From Acidobacteria bacterium UBA823 (GTDB lineage: Bacteria; Acidobacteriota; Vicinamibacteria; Vicinamibacterales; UBA823), in NCBI GenBank assembly GCA_002296225.1, contig DBHR01000008.1, forward strand, positions 1 to 22,112: DNA of 22,112 nt, written 5' to 3'. Positions 15,850-22,112 of the stretch are shown one piece after another (position 1 is the stretch's first letter; each line of letters opens with the position of its first letter). A program made the translations under genes and the position numbers. The notes beneath the pieces were generated by a model. It was not told where the DNA came from. It did no database searches and saw nothing but the letters and a program-made list of their open reading frames with translations.

Positions 15850-16985
15850 GGGGACCGGAGCCGCGATCCGAAATTGCGTCGTTGCCACTGTATGTACCCG
15901 GCGCCACACGGGGTAGGGCCGGAGGTCCGGTGATCAAACTGTCGTCGAACGAATCTGCCCTCGGGCCGAGTCCGGCGGCGCTGCAAGCGTATAGTGCCCA
16001 CGCGGACACGCTGCTTCGCTATCCAGAAACCGGCTGTGACACGTTGAGAGGAGCGCTAGCTGAGCGCCATGGTCTAGAGGTCGCGCGGCTCGTTTGTGGC
16101 AATGGTTCCGACCAGATCGTGCACGCGTTAACGGTGCTGTACGCTGGACCTGGCGATGAGGTTATCTTCAGCCAGTACGGGTTTCTCCGGTTTAAGTTGA
16201 GCGCGATCGCGTCTGGAGCCACGCCGGTGTCAGCCAAGGAGGTGGTGCACACCGTATCGGTCGATGCACTCCTCGCGGCGGTCACAGAGCGTACGAAGGT
16301 CGTGCTTTTGGCCAATCCCAACAATCCGACCGGCACCTATATACCGAGAGCCGAGCTGGAGCAGCTATGTGCTGCACTGCCAGCCACCGTGCTACTTGTG
16401 ATCGACTCGGCATATGCGGAGTTCGTAGAGCGTGATGACTATTCTGACGGTGCGGACCTTGTCCGTGGGGCTGAGAACATCGTCATGACGCGCACCTTCT
16501 CAAAAGCCTATGGACTGGCAGGTCTCCGGTTGGGATGGGCGTATGGCCCGGAGTCTGTTGTAGAGGCCTTCAACCGCGCGCGGCTGCCGTTTCCGGTTAG
16601 TAGCGCGGCCCAAGCAGCGGGCGTGGCTGCGCTGCAGGATGAGTCGCATCTGCGAGCGGTCGTTGCGCACAATGCCGGGGCGGTCGTTTGGGTAGCAGAT
16701 CGCACGCGTGACCTAGCTCTGCCACCGCTTCCGAGTGTAACGAATTTCAATACATGCCGAGTCGGCGAGCCGGGCACCGGGCGGGCACAGGCCGCGTTGG
16801 ATTTTCTCGCGCGCCGCAACATTCTCGTCAGACCATTGGACCCCTACGGCCTCGACAACTATCTTCGGATCACTGTCGGTTTGGACAAAGAGAACGAGAA
16901 ACTCGTCGATGGGCTCGCGAAGTTCGTCGACAGTCACATGTCAGGCGGCTTGGGCGCGAGCGATCCCAATCGTTGCGTTTCTTGA
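15846..16985 (+). CDS. Histidinol-phosphate aminotransferase-like (HisC family) PLP aminotransferase
   Basis: A 379-residue fold-type I aminotransferase. Landmarks: KLSSNESALGPSP (31-43), CGNGSDQI (84-91), ANPNNPTGTY (156-165), D187/Y190 (VIDSAYAEF), the cofactor lysine K220 in TFSKAYGLAGLRLGWA and R-I-T-V-G near the C terminus. HisC proteins transaminate histidinol phosphate but many act on phenylalanine, tyrosine or other amino acids. No other his gene is nearby, and the gene is embedded in a putative catabolic operon, so deamination of an aromatic or related amino acid is the likelier role (inference). A clear GAGGAG lies 8 bases before the ATG. The last two codons overlap or abut the monooxygenase start region. 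Confidence 0.88.
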   Translation: MRGPEPRSEIASLPLYVPGATRGRAGGPVIKLSSNESALGPSPAALQAYSAHADTLLRYPETGCDTLRGALAERHGLEVARLVCGNGSDQIVHALTVLYAGPGDEVIFSQYGFLRFKLSAIASGATPVSAKEVVHTVSVDALLAAVTERTKVVLLANPNNPTGTYIPRAELEQLCAALPATVLLVIDSAYAEFVERDDYSDGADLVRGAENIVMTRTFSKAYGLAGLRLGWAYGPESVVEAFNRARLPFPVSSAAQAAGVAALQDESHLRAVVAHNAGAVVWVADRTRDLALPPLPSVTNFNTCRVGEPGTGRAQAALDFLARRNILVRPLDPYGLDNYLRITVGLDKENEKLVDGLAKFVDSHMSGGLGASDPNRCVS

Positions 16986-17005
16986 CCCTGGGCGATCATC
17001 ATAGC

Positions 17006-18586
17006 GTGCCTTTCGACGCAACTCAGGTGCTCATTGTGGGCGCGGGCCCCACGGGTCTAATCGCGGCCAATATTCTAGGTCTGGCTGGCGTCCGAGCGAT
17101 CGTCATTGAACGTAATACCTCTACCTCAGAGATTCCGAAGGGGATCTACATCGACGACGAATTCTTCCGCACGCTGGACATGGTTGGCCTTGGCGACGAG
17201 GTCTCACGGCACTGTGTGTCAGCGGCCGGTGTTACCTACTTCTCTCGCTTCGGATTTTGCGTCACGCGCGTCAAGGGGTTCGTGACGCAGAACGGCTATG
17301 GTAACCGGTCGGCCATCTGGCAACCGGAGTTAGAAGGGATCATGGTCCGCGGCGCGGCGCGGCTTACGTCGGTGACGGTCCGGTTCGGGCAGACCTTGCT
17401 CGACCTGGATGACCAAGGTTCTGTGGTGGTCGCCGGCATCCTCGGTGATAAAGGTGTTCGACAGGAGATTCGTGCTGATTATGTGCTCGGGTGTGATGGT
17501 GGCCAGAGTACGGTTCGGAAACTCCTCGGAATCCGCATGGTAGGCCAGTCATACCAGCAACCGTGGGTTGTTGTCGACCTGCTCAACGACATAGATCCGA
17601 GTCCGTTTTCAAAATACTTCGTGGATCCACGTCGGCCGACGGACAGCATCCCAGCGCCGTTTCACGGTCGGCGGTTCGAATTTATGCTTCTGCCAGGTGA
17701 GGACCCAGAGGTGATGCTGAAGGATCGCTCACTGCGCCGTCTGTTTGCTCCGTTTCGTGAATTCGACAGCCTAAAGATCTGTCGGCGGGCGGTCTATACG
17801 TTCCATGCGCTTTTCGTCCGCACGATGCGGAAAGGGCGCGTCTTTCTGCTCGGCGACGCCGCCCACTTGATGCCGCCGTTCGGCGCGTCAGGAATGAACT
17901 CCGGGCACCGCGATGCCTCAAATCTCTGCTGGAAGCTTGTCGCGGTCTTTCAGGGTGTTGCGTCGAGGGCCACTCTTGAGACCTACGAGACAGAACGATT
18001 GGATCATACGCAGGCGACGATTAACATTTCAGTGCTGCTTGGTCGGATTGTTAATACGCGGTCAGTGGTATTAGCGTTTTTTCGGGATTTACTATTCTGG
18101 TTTCTCTCACGCGTGCCACCGACCCGCGGTTACATCACAGAGATGCGGTACATCCCACGTGTGCTGCTTCGAAAGGGACTGGTTGTGTCGGACAGGTCTC
18201 GTCCGACGCCCACTTGGGTCGGACGGATGATTCCCCAGCCTGAGGTGCTCGCCTCAAGTGGGTCGACGGCGTTACTGGACAACCATCTCGGCCACGGATT
18301 TGGGCTACTCGCGGTCGATTGCCCGGCGCTGGATTTCACCGTGGCGCTGCGTCACAACTTCTGGAAGGTGTTGGGCGTGAAAGGGATTCACGTCGTATCT
18401 GCCAGGACCGACCGGCCATTGCGCGATGCGTGGGTGACGCCGGTTGATGCTCGTTTCCGCGAGCTCGTTCGGCAACATCGCGGTGAGGTGCTGCTCATCC
18501 GGCCCGATCGGTACGTCGCTGCGGCAGTCGGCCCACACGAGTTGGGCAGCTTGGCAGAGGAGTTTGAGCGACTGCTTCGTTCCTGA
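17006..18586 (+). CDS. FAD-dependent aromatic monooxygenase (MhpA/PheA-like, PF01494 type)
   Basis: About 526 residues from a GTG start. It shows the FAD dinucleotide motif VLIVGAGPTGLIAAN (8-22) with E35 (VIERN), the DG motif LGCDGGQSTVRKLLG (161-175) and the second FAD motif FLLGDAAHLMPPFGASGMNSGHRDASNLCWKL (280-311), the full signature of flavoprotein hydroxylases such as 3-(3-hydroxyphenyl)propionate hydroxylase. The C-terminal thioredoxin-like domain (about 400-526) is present. Such enzymes insert oxygen into a phenolic ring using NAD(P)H and O2, making a diol for ring cleavage, which fits the VOC and FAH genes upstream. The start is uncertain: GTG 17006 leaves 7 residues before the first strand; a TTG at 16982 overlaps the HisC stop (TTGA). 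No good Shine-Dalgarno for either. The reading frame is open back to 16754 but that part overlaps HisC. Confidence 0.88.
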   Translation: MPFDATQVLIVGAGPTGLIAANILGLAGVRAIVIERNTSTSEIPKGIYIDDEFFRTLDMVGLGDEVSRHCVSAAGVTYFSRFGFCVTRVKGFVTQNGYGNRSAIWQPELEGIMVRGAARLTSVTVRFGQTLLDLDDQGSVVVAGILGDKGVRQEIRADYVLGCDGGQSTVRKLLGIRMVGQSYQQPWVVVDLLNDIDPSPFSKYFVDPRRPTDSIPAPFHGRRFEFMLLPGEDPEVMLKDRSLRRLFAPFREFDSLKICRRAVYTFHALFVRTMRKGRVFLLGDAAHLMPPFGASGMNSGHRDASNLCWKLVAVFQGVASRATLETYETERLDHTQATINISVLLGRIVNTRSVVLAFFRDLLFWFLSRVPPTRGYITEMRYIPRVLLRKGLVVSDRSRPTPTWVGRMIPQPEVLASSGSTALLDNHLGHGFGLLAVDCPALDFTVALRHNFWKVLGVKGIHVVSARTDRPLRDAWVTPVDARFRELVRQHRGEVLLIRPDRYVAAAVGPHELGSLAEEFERLLRS

Positions 18587-18777
18587 TCTTAAGATCGTTC
18601 ACTGGTTGGTTGGGTTGTTCTTGCCGCAGAGTCAGTAGGTGGAGAATAAAGTGCGACAGTATAATCTAACGTTGTTTCTTTACTGGCCTAAGGCTCGGTC
18701 GACCCGAGTAAAACGGTAAACCAAGGACGCGATCCGCTGTCCAGTCACGGACGATAATTTTTCAGGTAGCTAATGTC
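18587..18777 (+). promoter_or_regulatory. Leader region of the selenoprotein gene with promoter-like box and small hairpin
   Basis: The 191-bp gap holds a perfect TATAAT at 18660-18665 without a good -35 box, a 5-bp hairpin CTCGG/CCGAG with a 5-base loop at 18694-18708 followed by TAAAA, and a 12-bp perfect palindrome GATCTTAAGATC (18585-18596) touching the stop codon of the monooxygenase gene. A separate promoter for the selenoprotein gene is likely; a terminator is not convincing because no T-run follows a strong stem. Confidence 0.35.
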
Positions 18778-19824
18778 ATGAACAAGACGCTTGGTGTGGT
18801 ACTGGTTATCCTCGGCTGTCTCGGTTTGCCGAAGATTGTGTTCGCCCAGGCTGACGCTGTCGATCCGAACGGAATTGGTCCGCAGGTCGGCGAGACCGTG
18901 CCCGATTTCATGCTACAGAACCATCGGGGTGAAACGCGCACGCTTGCATCGCTCTATGGACCGCGAGGATTAATGCTGGTCTTTAGCCGGTCGGCCGATT
19001 GGTGACCGTGGTGCAAGACGCAGCTCGTCGAGCTGCAAAGCCGGTATCAAGACTTGCGAGCCGGTGGCTTGGAACTGGTTGTGATCACCTACGATTCACT
19101 TGAGATCCAGCAAGCCTATGTTGAGCGCCAGGGACTAGAATTCCAGATGCTATCGGACGTCGGGTCGGAGGTCATTAAGCGCTATGACCTCCTGAACGAG
19201 ACGGTTGAGTTGACGAGCCGGGCTTACGGTATTCCATATCCAGGTACGTTCATCCTTGATCCTAACGGGCGTGTGCTCGACCGCTTCTTCGAGCGTGGCT
19301 ATCAGCGGCGCAACACCGTATCGAGCATCGCCGTCAAACTCGGTAATCCCCTCTGGGGCACTGGTGTTGACGGCGCTCGCTTAGCGACCGACCATCTTGA
19401 TGTAGTAGCCTATCCGACCGACGGGGTGGTGGCGCCAGGTAATCGGTTTTCGGTAGTTCTCGACGTGACGCCGAAGCCGGGCATGCACGTCTATGCGCCG
19501 GGGAACCATTCGTATCAGGTAGTCGCCCTTCGAGTGAACCCGCAAGAAGGGTTAGTCGTCCACCCTGCGATCTACCCTGAGCCAGGAATTTATCACTTCG
19601 AACCGCTCAACGAACATGTAGAGGTCTACGATCAACCGTTTCGGATCGTGCAGGACATCACGATTCCGATTATGTCCGAGATTCGCGAGCGCGCAGCGAG
19701 TGGCGGAACACTGACCATCGATGGCGTATTTGAGTACCAGGCGTGCGACGACGCGATCTGCTACAACCCAGTCGATTTACCGGTTCGCTGGATGCTTACG
19801 CTCAGACCGATGGTGACGGATTGA
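18778..19824 (+). CDS. Selenocysteine-containing redoxin (UxxC) fused to a DsbD-alpha-like domain, read through TGA 19003-19005
   Basis: One 348-residue protein if TGA at 19003-19005 is read as selenocysteine. Frame and homology continue without break: residues 1-23 are a signal peptide (cut near VFA-Q24), 35-185 a peroxiredoxin/thioredoxin-like domain (VGETVPDFMLQNHRGE, GLMLVFSRSADW, then U76-P-W-C79-KTQLVELQ, VVITYDS, and the cis-Pro segment YGIPYPGTFILDPNGRVLDRFF). U76 stands exactly where cysteine homologues have the first Cys of CxxC. Residues about 203-343 resemble the periplasmic N-terminal domain of DsbD, with C323 and C328 in FEYQACDDAICYNP placed like the DsbD-alpha redox cysteines. 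A candidate SECIS hairpin follows the TGA. Predicted periplasmic thiol or peroxide reductase. The alternative, a nonsense mutation, is less likely because about 270 codons downstream remain intact. The ATG at 18778 has a weak AGGT site. A NicO-like gene follows by 34 bp. Confidence 0.85.
19003..19042 (+). promoter_or_regulatory. Candidate bacterial SECIS element just after the UGA codon
   Basis: A perfect 7-bp stem GCAGCTC (19020-19026) / GAGCTGC (19030-19036) with loop GTC begins 14 bases after the TGA. The loop starts with G, 22 bases downstream of the TGA, within the 16-37 range and with the loop-G feature known for bacterial SECIS. A lower stem G19011, G19013-C19014 with G19040-C19041, C19042 and a bulged T19012 can form across an AAGAC/AAA internal loop. 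The same bases encode T-Q-L-V-E-L-Q, common in the family, so part of the symmetry could be coding chance. Confidence 0.6.
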
Positions 19825-19858
19825 TGGGAGACCGGGAAGCTCAGAGAAAGCGCTTTGC

Positions 19859-20542
19859 GTGCTATTAGCGTCATCGGCCCTTGCGCTTGGGTTCGTGCAT
19901 GGCCTAGGCGCCGATCACTTGATGGCGATCGCTGCGCTGTCGGTCCGCGGCCGTGATGAGCGATTAAAGGGCAAGGCGCTCGGCGTGGCCCTGCGGTTTG
20001 CATGTGGCCACGCGTTATTGTTGGGCGCTGGTGCCGCAGCCGTCGTGCTGGCCGGCTGGGAGGTGCCCAGTGCGTTGGAGCGCGGAGGCGAGTTGGTCAG
20101 CGGTTGGTTGCTCATTGCTTTGGGTGGCACTGGGGCCTGGGCGTTGGTCAGCGGCGAGGTCTCTGCACGAACGCGCCCGCCTGATGATTCACCGCGCGTA
20201 GGTTTTGGCCTGCACGGTGGTGACCGGCATCGGCATCAGGCGCCCGGCTTGCGTTCCCATGTCCCGACCATTCTGGGCGCGATTTTCGCGGTCAGCAGTC
20301 TACGCACACTCACACTTTTTACGTCGGTCGGCGGTGTCGAGACGGTGAATGAGTCGTTACTGGCCTTGCTCGGATTCGTCACGGTCTTCGCCGGTGGGAT
20401 CATGTTGGCGATGTGTTCGTTCGGAGTGTTGTTGGCACAGTTGTTGTCAAGCCGCATGCTCTTCGGCGTGAGCCGTCTCGCGACCGGAGCAACGGCTACA
20501 GCTTCCATCATCCTCGGTATTTACTGGATTACCTCTTCTTGA
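19859..20542 (+). CDS. Nickel/cobalt transporter-like membrane protein (NiCoT/NicO/UreH type)
   Basis: A 227-residue protein with about six membrane segments. The first carries H14-G-L-G-A-D19-H20, the H-x4-D-H signature of Ni2+/Co2+ transporters, and the second has FACGHALLLG with H51, another conserved feature. A histidine-rich hydrophilic loop (GLHGGDRHRHQAPGLRSH, 117-134) separates two three-helix halves. Only two cysteines exist, C49 and C186, in matching halves. It lies 34 bp after the selenoprotein gene, probably co-transcribed. The start is GTG 19859 with only a weak AGAGAAAG site; no better in-frame start exists after the upstream stop. The related LysE-superfamily CcdA/DsbD-beta proteins carry electrons, but the H-x4-D-H motif favours metal transport. 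Confidence 0.78.
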   Translation: MLLASSALALGFVHGLGADHLMAIAALSVRGRDERLKGKALGVALRFACGHALLLGAGAAAVVLAGWEVPSALERGGELVSGWLLIALGGTGAWALVSGEVSARTRPPDDSPRVGFGLHGGDRHRHQAPGLRSHVPTILGAIFAVSSLRTLTLFTSVGGVETVNESLLALLGFVTVFAGGIMLAMCSFGVLLAQLLSSRMLFGVSRLATGATATASIILGIYWITSS

Positions 20543-20628
20543 GGCGTGAAATCCTTCCGGATGTCCGTATCGCAGAGCCGAAGTCCTGCGCAACAGGTTA
20601 AACGTTGCTTCGACTCTTGATCTCTTTC

Positions 20629-21912
20629 CTACAATTTCCTGACCTCATGGTTTTGCACGAGGAAGTAGCAGGCGAAGACGGCGAGGAGCGTGCCATTTAT
20701 CCCCAATACGAACGGCGCGGACCTCTGGTCTGCCATGAAGCCGGCGACCAGATTACCCAGCGGGATGCCGCCGCGGAACGCGAGCATGAAGATGCTCATG
20801 ACGCGGCCTCGGAGTTCGTCCGGTGCGACGAGTTGTACGAGGGAGGTGACCAGCGAGAACACCATGATGAGCATCATGCTGGCGAAGAAGAGCAGAATCT
20901 CGCTCAGGAGCATCACGCGTGAAAACGAGAACGCGACGACGAGTCCACCGAAGATAATCTGCACGACCAGGAGCGTCACGCCCATGTGACGGAATTTTCC
21001 CAACCAAGCGACGACCAGCGCACCCACGACCGCGCCCGCACCCGCGAACGCCATCATCCGACTGTACTGTTCGACCCCCTGCGCGAAGACGTCCTGTGCG
21101 ATGACGGGTAGTAGGGTCAGTAGCGGGAAGCCGAGAAGCGTCGTGACGAAAGCCAGGCCGGTCAGCGTAGCCAGTGCACCTTGGTGCCTGACGTAGGACA
21201 GTCCGCCTCGCAGTTCGTCGAGCATCCGCTGTCGGGTTGGCGGTGGCAGATGCTTCACGTGCAGCGACATTAGGGCCACGATGACTACGAAGAAGGACAG
21301 ACCGTTGAAGCCGAAGCAGGCGGCGGTGCCTAGCGTAGCCATCATCACGCCAGCGATGAGTGGTCCGATGAACCGGGCGAGATTGAACTGAATCGAATTA
21401 AGCGCGATCGCATTGGGTAGATTCACTTTGGGAACAAGTGCTGGGACGAGGGACTGGTGCGCGGGACCGCCGAAGGCTTGGCCGCACCCGGTTATGAACG
21501 ACAGCATTAAAATCTGCCAGATCTGGACGACGTCGAAGTAGACGAGTGCGGCCAAGATGAAAGCCGGAACCATCTGGACGTACTGCGAGCCGATTAAAAG
21601 ATGACGCCGATTGTGGCGGTCGGCGATGACGCCGCCGATGAGCGTGAAGAGCAGAATCGGTAGATCGCCCATGAACGAAGCGAGACCGAGATAGAACGCC
21701 GAGCCAGTGAGCGTGAGGATAAGCCAGTTTTGCGCGACTCGCTGGGTCCACATGCCGATTGTGGACGTGAAGGCTCCGAGCCAGAGGACGCGAAAGTCAC
21801 GATAGGTGAGTGCGGCGCCTAGGCGGTGTAGAGCGCGGGAGCCCGATGACGCTAGCGTGGACTGGGGAGCGGCATCCGTGCCGGCCGTGTTACCTCTCAA
21901 CGGCTCGACCAC
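20629..21912 (-). CDS. MFS transporter, EntS/MFS_3-like exporter
   Basis: A 427-residue protein with twelve predicted membrane segments. A soluble 35-residue N-terminus precedes LTYRDFRVLWLGAFTSTIGMWTQRVAQNWLIL, the hallmark start of the MFS_3 (enterobactin exporter-like) group; the loop motif G-G-V-I-A-D-R-H-N-R-R (93-103) is the MFS motif A. ELRGRVMSIFMLAFRGGIPLGNLVAG in the second half is also typical. It probably exports a small molecule or drug; the substrate is not readable. The start is GTG 21912, with AAGGA about 11 bases upstream. It converges with the NicO-like gene (86-bp gap, no convincing terminator seen) and diverges from the plus-strand gene starting at 22083. Confidence 0.9.
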   Translation of the reverse strand: MVEPLRGNTAGTDAAPQSTLASSGSRALHRLGAALTYRDFRVLWLGAFTSTIGMWTQRVAQNWLILTLTGSAFYLGLASFMGDLPILLFTLIGGVIADRHNRRHLLIGSQYVQMVPAFILAALVYFDVVQIWQILMLSFITGCGQAFGGPAHQSLVPALVPKVNLPNAIALNSIQFNLARFIGPLIAGVMMATLGTAACFGFNGLSFFVVIVALMSLHVKHLPPPTRQRMLDELRGGLSYVRHQGALATLTGLAFVTTLLGFPLLTLLPVIAQDVFAQGVEQYSRMMAFAGAGAVVGALVVAWLGKFRHMGVTLLVVQIIFGGLVVAFSFSRVMLLSEILLFFASMMLIMVFSLVTSLVQLVAPDELRGRVMSIFMLAFRGGIPLGNLVAGFMADQRSAPFVLGINGTLLAVFACYFLVQNHEVRKL

Positions 21913-21945
21913 GCGACAAATGATCCTTTACAGGTAACAGGCTGG

Positions 21946-22038
21946 TCACGAACGGCGGGCTTGGCGGATGGGCACAAGCCCGTACCTTATCACTGACAGC
22001 TAGGCTGGGGTTCTGCGGTCCCCTTGGCCCGTTCGTGA
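21946..22038. repeat. Inverted repeat between the divergent MFS and edge genes
   Basis: TCACGAACGG (21946-21955) and its exact reverse complement CCGTTCGTGA (22029-22038) lie 73 bp apart in the 170-bp divergent gap. Each copy sits in a short dyad of its own: GGTCACGAAC (21944-21953) and GTTCGTGAAC (22031-22040). They could be two half-sites or operators of one regulator controlling both genes. No regulator gene for them is in the window; function is inferred. Confidence 0.4.
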
Positions 22039-22082
22039 ACTGATAAAAGGCGAATGGGGCGAACGCCACGCTAGGAAGTTGC

Positions 22083-22112
22083 ATGGCGATTTACCGGGGC
22101 GTGGTCAATATG
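22083..22112 (+). CDS. Start of an unidentified plus-strand gene (runs off the right edge)
   Basis: Ten codons reading MAIYRGVVNM are open to the window end. AGGAAG lies 4-5 bases before the ATG, a reasonable ribosome site, and the position opposite the MFS gene is a natural place for a divergent gene. Too little is visible to name a family. Confidence 0.4.
   Translation, partial: MAIYRGVVNM

Noticed and set aside
16754..17005. N-terminal extension of the monooxygenase reading frame inside hisC
   Set aside because: The 84 extra residues are arginine-rich, lack any family resemblance and overlap the strongly conserved end of the aminotransferase in another frame.
18778..19005. A separate 75-residue protein ending at TGA 19003-19005, with a second gene starting at ATG 19054
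   Set aside because: Both pieces are one continuous frame of a redoxin domain; the split would cut the active site, and the ATG 19054 falls inside a conserved strand-helix region without a ribosome site.
20543..20628. Bidirectional terminator between the convergent NicO-like and MFS genes
   Set aside because: Only 4-bp stems such as CGGA/TCCG could be found and no T-run follows them.

Overview
The window is a GC-rich bacterial chromosome segment with tightly packed genes. Its mix of secreted peptidases and amidohydrolases (M28, M24, a giant imidazolonepropionase-type protein), a sulfatase-superfamily enzyme, a TRAP transporter and a selenocysteine-type redoxin suggests an environmental Acidobacteriota-like heterotroph. 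That is inference from gene style only; no rRNA, tRNA or other phylogenetic marker is present. No CRISPR array, insertion sequence or phage gene was seen.

Left part (1-7000, all minus strand): a truncated M28-type exported peptidase, a TetR regulator preceded by a long near-perfect palindrome overlapping its own promoter, an exported M24 metallopeptidase, and a 1351-residue exported protein built of three amidohydrolase domains, of which only the middle one keeps the metal ligands.

Centre (7000-18600): a divergent catabolic island. On the minus strand lie dctP-dctQ-dctM (TRAP transporter with overlapping genes), a sulfatase/phosphonate monoester hydrolase-like enzyme and a Cys/Met-metabolism PLP enzyme. 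On the plus strand, starting only 22 bp away, lie an AA_synth family protein, a fumarylacetoacetate hydrolase family protein, a VOC/extradiol dioxygenase-like protein, a ketopantoate reductase-like protein, a HisC-like aminotransferase and an MhpA-like FAD monooxygenase. Hydroxylase, ring-cleavage dioxygenase and FAH hydrolase together resemble the chemistry of aromatic meta-cleavage, fed by TRAP import; the substrate is unknown.

Right part (18600-22112): the most notable locus is a gene that looks broken by a TGA but is best read as one 348-residue selenoprotein. The TGA falls exactly on the first position of a redoxin CxxC motif (U76-P-W-C79), and a perfect 7-bp hairpin with a G-starting loop lies at the right distance downstream for a bacterial SECIS. 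The protein is a signal peptide + redoxin + DsbD-alpha-like fusion, followed by a NiCoT/NicO-like metal transporter. A convergent MFS exporter and the first codons of a divergent plus-strand gene close the window.
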